A stretch of DNA of 64,000 nt, taken from positions 83,863,757 through 83,927,756 of the forward strand of contig JAVHZZ010000010.1 in NCBI GenBank assembly GCA_036250195.1. Direction: 5' to 3'. The notes below the pieces were generated by a model. It was not told the origin of the DNA, searched no databases, and was given only the letters and a program-made list of their open reading frames with translations. Below, piece by piece: positions 11,876-23,646 of this stretch (position 1 is its first letter; each line of letters begins with the position of its first letter). The DNA comes from Mixophyes australis. Lineage: Eukaryota; Chordata; Amphibia; Anura; Limnodynastidae. The position numbers and the translations under genes were made by a program.

Positions 11876-12754
11876 ATAGCCCCTGCACAAATTATTTTAG
11901 TTTTATGATGCAGAGGGGCAGTCAACCACCAAACATGGGTGAGGATTTTTCTTTTAAGTTATGTCAATTATGTATAACTTTTATTTAGTAACTAGTATTG
12001 GCTCCAAGTGGACATTTTTATATTTACATTGAGGGTGGTAGAGTATTATAATAATTTGGTGCATTTACCATAATTTATATCTTAATTGGCCAGGGACATT
12101 ACTGTATTTTGGATGTAATTTACTGTATTTGCTCTAAGGGCTCAAAAACACAAGGTTTCCATAAAACAATAATAGTTTATCTGCAGTCCAGTCAGCTACA
12201 TGGTGGACGCAGCTATAACTCTAACTATTCTAGAGATCTTTGGTCTCCATGGTATCAATATGATGTTTAATATATACATTGTGACCATTTTGACCTTTCT
12301 ACTTGGGTAATCACATACTTTTACTACCTGAATCTATCCTGAACCCACTGTTTTCATATGCAAGTAACTGCTGCAAAATGCTGTTTGATATTCCTGCTAT
12401 GATGCCTTCTGTGAGTGTGATTGTGTTACTCATTGTATTACCCCACCCTTGCACCTGCACCAGGTGAATTATTGTAGGCTACATTAATTACAAGTGCAGA
12501 TGGTGTTAAAACTGGAGTTTACAGTGGTCAAACTCTGCACACTTGCATCCAGATATCCATTACATTCCTTCACTGCATTGCTTCCATATAATCTCCCAAT
12601 CTTTCTCACTCCCTCCACATTCATTTTTTCTCATCCCCATTTACCTACATCACCACCACACACCCACGTACTGTTTAATTTACCATCAGTATTTCCCACA
12701 ACCACTCTAATCACACTCCTCTCTCAAGCATCCTCTTTCTCCCCCTCCTCATTA

Positions 12755-12964
12755 GATTGTAAGCTCCCTTGCATGCTGTTAACAGCACTTGTTATGTCTT
12801 CCTCAGTGCCGTAACTAGATATTTTAGTGCCCTGGGCGAGACAGGGCACCGGTGCCCCCCATCTAAGTGGGAGTGACATTTGCCAAGAGGGTGTGGCCAA
12901 CCTAATGTGGGGGTGTGGCTAGCACTTTACTGAAAGAATTCTGTTACACATATTTGCAACTGCA

Positions 12965-13010
<46 letters not shown>

Positions 13011-13790
13011 CAGTGGTGGGGTTCAAATAAATAAAATGTCTAGTTACTGCACTGTAGGTCTATACATCAGAGACATCGCTGGCTGTATGGGGGACCCTTT
13101 GTAATAAACAAAAGGGGCCTTTTTCTAAGGTTCTGGCAGGACCGCCACTACAGTACATACTCAGAGGGTTTAACATCTGCATATGGTGCATCACCCAATG
13201 GTGATCACAGCTTAAGCACAGAAAACATGATCACTAAAGCCAGATGGATCATGGATCACTGGATAAATGTAATGCAGAACCTCATATATAATAAAATCAG
13301 ATAAAACAGTAAGAGTGCGCAAATAAGCAAAAGTAAAAGGATAGAACAGTTTGGGAAAGACAATATATTTTGTAAAGTCTCCAGCAATAGTTGAAACCAG
13401 AAGGAATTACCCTCCCACACATCAGTTAATATTTATAAATGGACCAGGTTTTCTGTGTACTTTGAGAGAGGGAGAGAGATTCTGTAGCCTTTTCCTTCCG
13501 CAGTGGAACGTAAGTTCGGCATTTGGAACTTTGCGGAAGGAAAAGGCTGAATGTACAGAGGCAGGTAGCGGGCAGCTGCTGCGCAACTTTGGGCTTGCTC
13601 CCTGGGCGACGGCACCGCCCGCACATGCCTAGTTACGGCTCTGGTCTTCCTATGCACGATATTATGTATGTACTTTTTAAATGTCCAGTACTTTGCCTGC
13701 TATTCATCTACATATTTGTAGTGTGCTCTACTTCAACAATGCAAAGTGCTTTATATTTTTGCGGTGCCTTTATAAATAAACAATAAATAT
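12755..13790 (+). repeat. L2/CR1-like 3' tail split by a hAT insertion
   Basis: The piece 12755-12803 (TTAGATTGTAAGCTCCCTTG onward) and the piece 13652-13790 (through AAAGTGCTTTATATTTTTGC and TATAAATAAACAATAAA) read together as one L2-like tail. The hAT at 12804-13643 sits between them with a perfect 8-bp duplication, so the hAT insertion is the younger event. Confidence 0.55.
12804..13643. mobile_element. Non-autonomous hAT element with perfect 8-bp TSD
   Basis: Ends CAGTGCCGTAACTAG and CTAGTTACGGCTCTG, flanked by GTCTTCCT on both sides (12796-12803 and 13644-13651). Inside are an (AT)n tract (12966-13008) and a hairpin whose arms carry AGCCTTTTCCTTCCGCA (about 13485-13550). Open frames at 13351-13786 overlap these repeats and are not genes. 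A 167-bp relative lies at 25220-25386. Confidence 0.85.
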
Positions 13791-14335
13791 AAAAACTCTC
13801 TGGCATATTTTTAAGTACAAATATATACGTGTTACTTTTCCAGGCCCTGTGCAAGACTTTAGATGTGATAGGTGCGAAGTGAAGGTTACATTTGAATTGC
13901 AGGAGAACTTCACAGTGCGAGATAGACAATAACGTGTGAAGTACGGATCATTGCCGAGATGGTGAAAAGCTTTAAAATCATGCCAAATCGAATCGCCCCC
14001 ATTGTGAAAAAACAATACTTTGTGACTCAACTGAAATTGTTATTTGCATGAAGCTGTGTGACTACAAAAAAGTGTCTGTTACAGGCTGATTGAGACAGGT
14101 TTTATTTTGCCTTGTCCCGAAATCAAGCATTTGGAAGCCCCATTTTAGAAATCCTGTGTTTGACCCTGTAGGAGCTGCCACAATGATAGGTCTCAAAGTG
14201 GTAAAAGATTTACATGATCTATTATCCCTATGTTGGCTAAAATACCTTAATAAGTTAGTTGAATAATCGTTAATAACCCATACCCGCACACAAATAGTTG
14301 TATAATCTATAACAGGATCAATTTATTATTATTTA
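13790..14335. other. Unassigned sequence downstream of the COX8 gene
   Basis: AT-rich, no recognised repeat ends, no splice-bounded coding segment. Confidence 0.4.
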
Positions 14336-14339
14336 TAAT

Positions 14340-14345
14340 TTTATT
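14340..14345 (-). promoter_or_regulatory. AATAAA polyadenylation signal of the COX8 gene
   Basis: TTTATT on the plus strand gives AATAAA on the minus strand about 145 bp after the stop codon at 14490, a sensible 3' UTR length for a short nuclear OXPHOS gene. Confidence 0.65.
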
Positions 14346-14489
14346 AAGTATAAAAAAATATAAGCAGGAGAGACCGTATACTCCATGGAGCGGCTTCCAC
14401 AACACCGCTGGTCAGTCGGTCTCGTGCTGTGAACCGTTTCACCGTCGGCGAACCCCATGGTCTGGTCCACACAGGTCAGGTAACTTCAA

Positions 14490-14588
14490 TTATTCTGGTC
14501 TGCTCTTGTAGTCTTCCAAGTGTGCCAGGATCCATCCAGAGGGGATTAGGAAAGCGGAGAACAGCACAGCGAGGCCAATGGCTTGGTC
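14490..14588 (-). CDS. cox8b: COX8 exon 2: membrane helix and C-terminus of cytochrome c oxidase subunit 8
   Basis: Codes residues 38-69 (32 codons plus TAA). It starts right after a good acceptor (TTCTGTCTCTGCAG on the minus strand, AG at 14589-14590) in phase 0. It carries the family signature: DQAIGLAV, the membrane helix with FLIPSGWIL, and the C-terminal [13 protein letters not shown]8 is a single-span nuclear-encoded subunit of complex IV in the inner mitochondrial membrane. From memory, the start DQAIGL and the HLEDYK motif are closer to the heart/muscle COX8B type (EQAIGL, HLDDYK) than to COX8A, hence the symbol. The exon is far too short for ordinary ORF finding. It is intact, with no sign of retroposition: it is spliced and has its own poly(A) signal. 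Confidence 0.92.
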   Translation of the reverse strand, partial: DQAIGLAVLFSAFLIPSGWILAHLEDYKSRPE

Positions 14589-14880
14589 CTGCAGAGACAG
14601 AATATCCATATGGTTAATTTGATTTAAAGAGCAAAACCTAAATATGAATGTAATTAGGACATATCAGTAAATAAATATAAGACATTTTGTGCAGTTTAAG
14701 TAACATCACAGTAATACATAAATTGGGTTATGTAATATGATTCACTGTGCACAAACACAAAGTAACCAATCAAATTGTAGCTTTCATTTTTAGCACAGTT
14801 TAGAAAACCAAAGCTAGCATCTCATTTTTCCCTGAGATACAGTACAGTGTACCATGTTATTAAACCCTTAATGACCAGAG

Positions 14881-17800
14881 TAGAGATGGTCACTGACCCC
14901 CGTGTTTTGGTTTTGGATTCGGTTTTGGATCTGGATTACCGTCGTGTTTTGGTTTTGGTTTTGCAAAACCGCCATTGCATGTTTTGGTTTTGTTTGGTTT
15001 TGTTTTGCTATTTTTTTTTAGAAAATCCATGTTTTTGGGCCTAAATTAACCCAATTTAGTGCTCCAACTGTTTTAGAGACAAGTAATCTAATTGTTGAGG
15101 TAATAAATCATCCAAAAAAACAGTTTAATTCTTCGTTGGTAGGCCTATTCTACACACAAAACAGATTGTCTTCCTCTCCATCTATGCATATTGGCAATGC
15201 AGCCATTGTCTTTGAATGTATATTACACCCTATACTTATAGTTAAATATGTAAAGAAATGGAAAAAGCCAGTTTGGTTTCTGTCTCTCTAGGCCCCCCTC
15301 CACTTGTATAAAATACCAAAAAATTCAGCCATTATAGACTGTACAATATTATGAAAAATGGACAAAGCCAGTTTAGGGTCACTCTGTCTATGACACCCTA
15401 CCCTTAAGGATAAATTGCCCTAACAGCAGCCTTTCAAGATGGTATGTGATATGGAAATGCCACAAGTCCCTTTCCTCTTTGGGGGTAGATTGCACCCTAC
15501 ACTTAGAAAGTTTTAAAAAGATGTTGTTGGCATCATCTTCAGCTTAATCCTCACCCTCATCAGTGTGTACGTCATCATCACAGACTATCAATTCATCGCC
15601 GCTTGAATCCGCCATTAGAGAACAGTCAGTGCTTGGATGTCTTGGATGGTGAAGGCCTTCCTCGTGGAAGATGTTGTTCATTTTTATAAACATCATTTTC
15701 TCCACATTTTTGGGAAGTAACCTTCTACGGCGATCACTGACTAAGTTCCCTGCTGTGCTGAACACTCGTTCAGAGTACACACTGGAGGGTGGGCAGCTTA
15801 GGTATTGCAAAGCAAGTTTGTACATGGGTTTCCAAATGGCCTGCTTTTCTTCCCAGTAAGGAAAGGGACTGTCTGACATTTCCATATCAACTACCTCTTG
15901 AAAGTAATCCTCCACCATCCTTTGCATGTTTATACTCTTATTGGATGGAGTTATGGGCAAAGTGACACATTTTTTTGAAAAATCCTTCAAACCAGCCCAG
16001 ATGTTAAATTGTTCTGGTCTGCCCCCTGCCTCTTCCCTGCTTCTTTTTTGGAAATTTAATTTTTTACGAGCAGCAGCTTGAGAAAGTGAAGGAGGACACG
16101 TCGTCAAGCCGAGGCCCAGTTCAGCGGCCAACTTGCTGAGCAATAGCTCCTTGCAAAAGTTCACATCTCGCTCATTTACAAGTAAAGACTCAATGTAGGT
16201 TTTAAACCTTGGATCAAGCACAGTGGCCAAAACGTACTGATCCGAGTTCAAGATCTTAATAACTCGAGGATCATTGTGAAGCGAATTAAGTACTTGATCG
16301 ACAAGGCCAACATACTTTGCTGAATTGCTTGCTTTCAGCTCCTCCTTCATTTTCTCAAGCTGCTTTTCCAATAGTCTAATTAAAGGAATGACTTGGCTCA
16401 AACTAGCAGAGTCTGCACTCACCTCACACGTCACAACTTCAAATGGTTTCAGCACCTTGCACAGCACTGAAAGCATTCCCCACTGTACAAGAGTGAAATA
16501 CATCCCCCCTCCTTTCCCAATGTCATGGCTTGGGCAATATGCTTGGATGGCTTTGCGCAGTTCCTCCATCCTCTGAAGCATGTACAGGGTGGAATTCCAC
16601 CGAGTTACCACCTCTTGCTTAAGTTGGTGGCAGGGCAAGTTAAACTGCTCTTGGAGCTGCTGTAATCTCCTACATGCTGTGGCTGAATGCCTGAAATGGC
16701 CTGAAATTTTACGGGCCACCGAAAGCATCTCCTGCACCTCAGGGTTATTTCGTAGGAAGCTCTGCACCACCAAGTTGATGGTGTGAGCAAAACAGGGAAT
16801 ATGTTGGAAATCACCCAGCTGTAATGCTCGCACTATATTGTTGGCGTTATCTGAAATGACATACCCTGGGGAGAGTCCGAGTGGTATAAGCCATGCATCA
16901 ATCACATCTCTCAGTTTGCGTAACAAATTGTCACCCGTATGCCTGTTAGTGAAGCCGGTGATACAAAGAGTGGCCTGCCTGTGACAAATGTTACGTAGTG
17001 GTGTACATGCTGCTGCTGTTCCTGCTGGTGAAGGTGAATGACCAACCCAGTGGGCTGTCAGTCATATAGTCTTTGGTTTGGCCACTTCCACTTGTCCACA
17101 TATCTGTGGTTAAGTGAACAGTGGGCAGAATGGCATTTTTCAGCGCAATCTCTACATTTTTACACACTTTTTGGTATAGTTGTGGAATAGCTTTACGGGA
17201 GAAATAGTGTCGCGATGGAATACTGTAACGCGGACACAAAACCTCAATTACTGTGAAAAACCAGCTGCGTTTATTGTGGAGATTGGACGCAGATCTAACA
17301 CTAACATTGCAGCCATGGCGTCTGTGATTCGCTTGGCGACTGGGTGACTGCTGTCATATTTGCTTCCCCTCGCAAATGATTGTTTCACAGTTAATTGCTG
17401 AAATGTAGGACTGCTCATTTTATTAACCTGCCTCTGGGATGACGATTCACCCCCAGCAGCAGCAACAGCAGCAGCAGGACTAACGCTTTCTTCAGAGGAA
17501 TCAATAATAGTGCCGGAGTCATCCAGCCTTAAGTGGGATGCCGGGCTAACTCCGAGCGCTACTGAGGATATTGATGAGGATGGTGTGGTGGGTGTATTTT
17601 GTAGCCGTCGGTATGTCGGTGAGCGGAGGGTCTTAGCTGATGAGGGAGTGCTTGTATTCTTTTGGGAAGAACTTTCAGCTTTTCCCAACACTTTGCCATG
17701 AACTCTCGTTAAATGGCGTAACATAGACGAGGTTCCAAGATGGTTAAGGTCCCTCCCTCGACTGACTGTGGCTTGACATACACTACAAATGGCTATACAA

Positions 17801-19009
17801 TTGTTGTCTGGATTTGGGTAGAAATAATTCCACACATAAGAAGTGGATTTTTTTGTTTTATGCCCAGGCATGACAATGGCCTTTTTCTTGTCACGTGCCA
17901 GAACTGCTGCCACTGGTGCAGGACTTACACAAACAACCTCATCCTCATCAACATCCTCATTAGCGCCCTCGTCGCCTACACAAATCTCCCCCTCATCCTC
18001 TTCTAATTCCAAAGTGGCATCCTCAATTTGGGTATCACCGGCTACACTCGGGCTATTAAGGCACACATCAGCAGAATGCTCACGATTAGACATCCCACTG
18101 TTGGATGGACTCTCCACAGGGATTGTTGTCATTTGTGAATCGGAGCAAATATTCTCCTGTAATGCCTCACTGTTATCTTGCAGCTCGGCTTTGACGCGTA
18201 ACAGTAGTTGTGCACCAATTGTAGGCTGGGTAACTTTTTGGGATCTGTCACTAATAGCCAAAGGTGAAGGCCTCATTCTTTCTTTGCCACTGCGTGTGTA
18301 GAATGGTATGCTTGCAATTTTTTTTTTTTTTATCGTCACTTTTTCTCAGTTACACTTCTTTTTCGCTTCAATACAGTAAACTTTTTGGGGGTTTTTGTTT
18401 TTTGCACTAATTTGGAAACACTCTGTTGTTTGACATCGCCTTGGCCAGATGACGTACTGGGAACACTAACATCAGCACTGGTGACAGAACCTGGTTGCTC
18501 ATTCAGATCATATGTGGACTGCTTTGAATCCATTCTGAGCGCAAACCACTGGGGAGTGCTAAAAATTATTTGGTAGATACTGCTGACAGATATGACTTTT
18601 GACAGCCAGAAATATTATAGCACAATTAGGGAGGACACCCCAAAAGCGCTGGGGAGTGCCAAATATTAAGAAAAAATAATAAACCTCTATCCTCCTCTCT
18701 GCACTAGCGATTTTGGTTAGAGCAATTGCAAGAACAATATTGTATTCTCTGTCCCTGCTCTAATTAGCCTATGACTACACCCTGCTCTCTCCCTCTGTCA
18801 AATGGCGATGGATTGCTGTGGAGGCGTGTATTTATAATGTTGAAGTATCGCGAGAACCGAGCCCCGAGATCTGACGACGTCACGATGACGTTCGGCCTCG
18901 ATTTGGATTCAGAATGGGCGGGAGAGTACCGAGCTGCTCAGCTCGGTACTCGGATACCCAAAGTTCGGGTGGGTTTGGTTCTCGGAGAACCGGACCCGCC
19001 CATCTCTAG
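14881..19009 (-). mobile_element. hAT transposon A (4.1 kb), full length, transposase frame-broken
   Basis: Ends TAGAGATGGTCAC and (reversed) TAGAGATGGGCG are inverted, and GACCAGAG flanks both sides (14873-14880 and 19010-19017), a perfect 8-bp duplication typical of hAT. Subterminal regions carry repeated GGTTTTGG and GGATTCGG words on the left and CGGTACTCGG and ACCGAGCTGCTCAGCTCGGT on the right. The coding region is on the minus strand. Perfect duplication and few frame breaks suggest a fairly young insertion within COX8 intron 1. Its end sequence differs from that of transposon B (TAGGGATG), so the two are separate but related families. Confidence 0.93.
15544..18533 (-). pseudogene. BED-finger hAT transposase, broken by frameshifts
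   Basis: Four minus-strand frame pieces (18533-18336, 18339-17248, 17239-16991, 16926-15544) together cover a transposase homologous to the intact one at 45974-48997. In order they show a basic N-terminus, a BED zinc finger (CSVC, then HLTRVH), TTDMWTSG with the first catalytic Asp, SDNANNIV with the second, CFAHTINLVVQ, TRWNSTLYML, and the C-terminal dimerisation region with SERVFSTAGNLVSDRRRR carrying the catalytic Glu. The breaks lie near 18320-18335 (a poly-T run), near 17250 (a T/A run) and near 17055. The first two sit in homopolymers, so slippage or sequencing error is possible. Every domain is present, but as read no functional protein is made. Confidence 0.9.
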
Positions 19010-19029
19010 ACCAGAGGGTAATATATACC

Positions 19030-19173
19030 TATGTGACCAGAACATATTTCACACAAGCCAGATTCTAGTTCTCAGTTATTTAGTACATTCTACACAATGA
19101 CAGCTAGAATCTGATTGGTTGCTATAGGCAACATCTCCCCTTTTTCAAACCCGCAGTTTAGTAAATATACCCC
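19030..19173. mobile_element. Partial miniature element of the TATATTTACTAAAC family
   Basis: Shares the segment with TCTGATTGGTTGCTATAGGC and ends with CAGTTTAGTAAATATACCCC. It is the right part of the palindromic element seen complete at 23472-23646. Confidence 0.6.
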
Positions 19174-19215
19174 ATAGGGTCCTGTTTATCAAGTGGAGAA
19201 GAGCTCTATTGCCAG

Positions 19216-19220
<5 letters not shown>

Positions 19221-19268
<48 letters not shown>
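19221..19268. repeat. (AT)n microsatellite
   Basis: About 48 bp of alternating AT. Confidence 0.95.
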
Positions 19269-19270
<2 letters not shown>

Positions 19271-19565
19271 GTGTGTGTATATATATGTATTTGTCTTTGC
19301 TGTGTGCTGTTTGCATTAAAAAGAAGGAACCTCATGCGCAGATAATGATGGTGCCTGTCCGTCCTCTATCACATTAACACCAGGGATATTTAAGAGCAAA
19401 ACCTACGTAGAAGTCAGTAAAAGTAATAAATAGAGTATTTTCGATGCCCCATACAGCTTTGTGGGGGAATGTACATGGAGCGAACTAACCCCCAGTGTTA
19501 ACAGTACTAGCAAATGTGTAGATAGACATGAAGAAAGAAAGGATCTATCTTGGCTGAAGAAAACA

Positions 19566-19569
<4 letters not shown>

Positions 19570-19608
<39 letters not shown>
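19570..19608. repeat. (AT)n microsatellite
   Basis: About 38 bp of alternating AT; the tyrosine/isoleucine-rich open frame across it is an artefact. Confidence 0.95.
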
Positions 19609-19619
<11 letters not shown>

Positions 19620-21032
19620 TATACATATACATGCACATAAAATGTTGTGTGAAAAAAAATACTGAGCATGTGCAAACGTTACGCTTTGCATACTTCGATA
19701 AATCAGTCAGGGACAGGACTGAAAGAGAGAACTATTGTCATGGCGACAAAGTCGAGCTAAAGTTATCTATGGAGGAGAAAGAACTCGCCCGGACGACCAC
19801 TTTCACCGGTGCTGTCTCAGCGAGATATAATTGATAAATTGCGACATGAGGCGTGATACAGTGATGCCCAGGTGGATGGGACAAGAAGACATGACAGCCT
19901 AACAAGACAATGAACACCATGGGCCTCATTTACATTTAGGTACGCTTCGGTTTTTGTGGCTTCAATGTATTGCATTACCCTGTCTAGATTTGTGTGTATG
20001 GTAGACTTGTGCCCCTTACCCCTGGAGAGTCAGAACGGGGGTTGGAAATCATAAGGAAGTGTATCTCCTGCAGGTACTGAAGGGATGGTGTGTTTGCGAT
20101 GATGATGACCACCTTATTTAAGCAGCACTGTCCAGCCGTTTCTGATTGGCTCTCTGACCCCTCTAGCTAATACTAATTTATTGATTGGTGTCATTGGTAT
20201 ATTAGCCATGTACTTGAATTAGTTATTTGTCATTTTCATTTGGACTACTGCATGAAAGAAGATTCTCAATTAATGCTTAAAGGAGTAAACAATAGATATG
20301 AAGGTGTTTGTGTTTTGTATGAAAAACGTGACTTTCGCATTTATTAACTGTCAAGACAATATTCTCTTGACTGTGCCACTTCAATACATTATTATATTTT
20401 TGAGTATATGCTAATGCCAGTTAAGCCTTTACTACTAACACTGTTAGTCTGCATCACTACGTTTTCTTTAGGTGTAACATATACACGTATGCCTGGCACA
20501 AATACCACTGAGCGCGAGTTGGGCGCCTCTCGTAAGTATTTTAGTGACAATATTGTTACGTGTCCAAATGTAAATCATTCTGTTCTACTGAGAATGCAAC
20601 ACACATGTTGATATGAACAGAGGAGGCCGTTCCATTTTTAAAATAGGACAATAAATTCACAAATGTTCTCAAATGTAGAAAATACATGCACTCAGTGCAA
20701 ATTGCATTTTTCCTTTATTGCTGGGGCTGTTTGGAGGGAGGGAAATAGGTTTATTTATTAAATGGGAATATTATTATTGGTTGGAGTTTTCTAAATTTCA
20801 TGTACCCATTTTTTTTTTTTCCCAAATAGGACCTCCAATATTCCAGGATCCAGACAAGCGGTAAATGAGCTAAAGAAACCAGCAGCCACAAGTGTTGACA
20901 GTGACAAGAACAGGTAGGAGAGGGCACCATGTACTGCTTGTGAACGCAGAACTGTGTGTACCTAACAGTATTGCCTGTGTATTTGTCTAAAATGATAACC
21001 ATGTACATTATAGGGGGTTACCTTGTCTAAAG

Positions 21033-21079
21033 TGCCCAGGCCCACCAGAGCATTAATCCAGCTCTGGTGGGCCTGGGCA
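21033..21079. repeat. Perfect 19-bp hairpin
   Basis: Arms of 19 bp (TGCCCAGGCCCACCAGAGC and its complement) surround a 9-bp loop (ATTAATCCA). It is GC-rich in an AT-rich intron and may be the remnant of a palindromic miniature element. No terminator function is implied in a vertebrate genome. Confidence 0.6.
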
Positions 21080-21578
21080 TAAAAATATATATATGGATTA
21101 AGCAACACTATAATAGCCTCCATTTATATAGATAAATATATATTATACTAAACACCACCCTTTAAGGATGGTGTGCTACTTATGGGCCAGTGCTGTGTGC
21201 TTGCCCCCCAGGGCTGAAGTCTGCCAGCCCCCCCCCCCCCCCTGTGCACCCCTATAACCGTCAAAAGGGACGCATATTACCAAGCAGCAGTTCCGATAAT
21301 GGCAGCGGTTTACTGTCATTTTTTTTTATTAAAGACAAAGCCCATCTTCTCAAAAATGGCGGCAAACCGCCGCTGGGTAAATAATATACCCCTTAATCTC
21401 AGTAATGAGAGAAAACAATACATTTAATCAAAGAAAGAGACATCTTTCTGTATTAACATATAAGACATTTTAAACAAGTGTTATGAGCTGTAACAAACAA
21501 ATCTGACAGTAAAGCAGGAAGTAGCTGGGGCTGCAGGTGAAGGCTCGGAGGACAACCTGTTACCTATCAGTAAGGTAG

Positions 21579-21730
21579 ACCAGTGGATAACAATCTTTTT
21601 CACTTTGAGGCACCCTTAGGGTCTCCAATAATTTGCAAGGCAGCCGTAAGCCAAAATAATTAGCAAGTAGACCCCAGCCTTGCTTGCCATCGGCCCAGGG
21701 AGCCGCGGCGCAGAGTTTGGGAACCGCTGG
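21579..21730. mobile_element. Decayed hAT-like element of the CAGTGGTTCCCAA kind
   Basis: Begins CAGTGGATAACAATC and ends TTTGGGAACCGCTG, which pair imperfectly. The flanks AGGTAGAC and GTGTAGAT match at about 5 of 8 bases. There is no coding potential. Confidence 0.45.
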
Positions 21731-21734
21731 TGTA

Positions 21735-22146
21735 GATGCTATTGCTCCTTGTGTCCTGGAAATGACATGCCAAACAATTCCTTTCCTGATACTGATGTCA
21801 TTGTGTTTCAGTCTACAGGTTGTATATGTGTTTATCACTGCTATGTCCTCTGGGAGCTGCAGGCCTTAGCTTGGTGACTGGGACACTTTCCAAGGTCGTT
21901 TGCCTCGTGCTGTACACCCTCCCCACTGAATATTAACAGAGACCTCTGGGAGGTGGGGTATGGGCTGCATGTTAGGAGAGTGTATTATAAGGAGTGAATG
22001 TGTACTTGTCTAGCATTGTAAAAGCAAGAAGCCCTGGAGAACAGTAATTTGTATCAAATGTAAGTGATACACTGGGAGAATAGTGTAGAAATAAGTGGCT
22101 GCAGCAATAATGTTCTAAGCACTGTTTTTAGATGCAGATCTACACC
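21735..22146. repeat. Copy 1 of a locally duplicated intron segment
   Basis: Matches 25845-26282 through most of its length, including TTTATCACTGCTATGTC, GGTCGTTTGCCTCGTGCTG, TATGGGCTGCATGTTAGGAG and GTTCTAAGCACTGTTTT. By eye identity looks high with several small indels. Either a local duplication or two copies of an unrecognised repeat. Confidence 0.8.
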
Positions 22147-22315
22147 ATACTTGACAACTCTCCCGGAATGTCTCCCGGACTCCCGGGAGAGTGTGGCAAT
22201 CTCCCGGATCTGCCCACTTCACTAGGCAGCCGCCCCCCCGTGGATGGAGTAATATCTTAATTTAATTTAACCTGTGCGCCCCCCGGGCTAAAACCTGCCA
22301 GCCCGCGCCTGGTCT
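22147..22315. mobile_element. Fragment of a CTCCCGGAATGTC-type DNA element
   Basis: Carries the ACTCTCCCGGAATGTC start and several CTCCCGG palindromic words shared with 28592-28850, then a GC-rich end with CCTGCCAGCCCGCGCCTG that resembles the end of the hAT at 34694-34975. It may be two elements side by side. Confidence 0.45.
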
Positions 22316-22364
22316 TCAGTGAGATTTAGATTAGCAGACAAGATATATTTGAATGAACTTTAAA

Positions 22365-22510
22365 GACCTCATTTAGAGTCGGACGCAAAGTCCGTTTTGG
22401 GCGCATCCAACAAAAAAACACTATCATGCATGTGCAGAAAGCACCAAATCCGCCTGCATCTTGGACACTTGCGCCTAAAACAGACTTTGCGTACGACTCT
22501 AAATGAGGTC
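22365..22510. mobile_element. Palindromic miniature DNA element
   Basis: Inverted ends GACCTCATTTAGAGTCGGAC and GTACGACTCTAAATGAGGTC continue inward through CGCAAAGTC and GGGCGCA pairs. No coding potential. The superfamily was not determined. Confidence 0.75.
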
Positions 22511-23471
22511 CTAAGTGGCTACATTTTGGGAGGCGTTCCTGGTTTAGCAGGTGCTGTCTATAAACTTTTTTGGATGTCTAAAACTACTTGATTTCTACAT
22601 GTCTTTTGAAGGGTCCATGATTGGGCACTGGCTAATACTGATAATGATATATATTTTGTACCATCTAGACACATTTTAACTGATCCAGTGGTATGGAAAC
22701 ATTATCAGGGTGTGATTGCTAAAATTGGCTTTTTTTTTATACCATGCTGCCCTTAGGTATGATAAGAAAGGCTGGGTGTGAAATGATGACACCATTTGCT
22801 TCATCAGGTGGGAGAGGCAAGGCATATGATAATGTTAGCTTTGCTCCATCTCTGCATGTTCCCGCCCACCTTGCAGGCGGGTAAGTTCCCTTCCAGGAAA
22901 TTGCCTGCTCTCCTCTGAGAGTAGTCCACTATGTTGCTGCCTCTCTTCTGCATCATAGAGGTAACAATACCCAGTTTGAAAATTTAAAGGGAACTAGCTT
23001 TCCACACTGTAGCAGTTTGGCCCAGTATAGTTGTGGGTGTGTCCCCAAAACAAGCGCAATGCCTGATAGTAAGTAATCCAATTAATCCCAGTTGGATAAT
23101 TATCTAGCATATTGGAACATGTGTTCGGAGGACATCTGCTGCAGACTTATGAGTGCAGTAAAACACCTCAGTAAGACAGAAGTAACCCAGTCACTAGGCG
23201 TCGGTGACCCGAGCATCAGAGGCAGTGTGGCCAACTCTACACACCCGGTGACATCAGCTGCATGATGCACTGAATGAGGCTAAGTGTGTGGTCTGGTCTG
23301 GACACTGTATGTCCCAAGATAGATTATTTAGATGATGAAATGCTGGTAGGACAATTAATGTGAACTATCATTCTCTGTAATGCGCTGCATATTATGGTGG
23401 CACTATACAAATAAATGGTTATAAATAAATGGTAAAATCTGGATGTAATAATCATCATCAAAAAGCACCTT

Positions 23472-23646
23472 GGGGTATATTTACTAAACTGTGGGTTTGA
23501 AAAAGTGGAGATGTTGCCTATAGCAACCAATCAGATTCTAGTTATCATTTATTTAGTACATTCTACAAAATGACAGCTAGAGTCTGATTGGTTGCTATAG
23601 GCAACATCTCCATTTTTTTCAAACCCGCAGTTTAGTAAATAAACCC
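23472..23646. mobile_element. Palindromic miniature element, TATATTTACTAAAC family
   Basis: Starts GGGGTATATTTACTAAAC, has paired internal arms around TGCCTATAGCAACCAATCAG and CTGATTGGTTGCTATAGGCA, and ends GTTTAGTAAATAAACCC in inverted orientation. A partial relative is at 19030-19173. Confidence 0.75.

Noticed and set aside
17510..18301. Plus-strand frames including one of 152 codons
   Set aside because: Antisense of the broken transposase in hAT A; serine/threonine-rich composition comes from its low-complexity N-terminal part.
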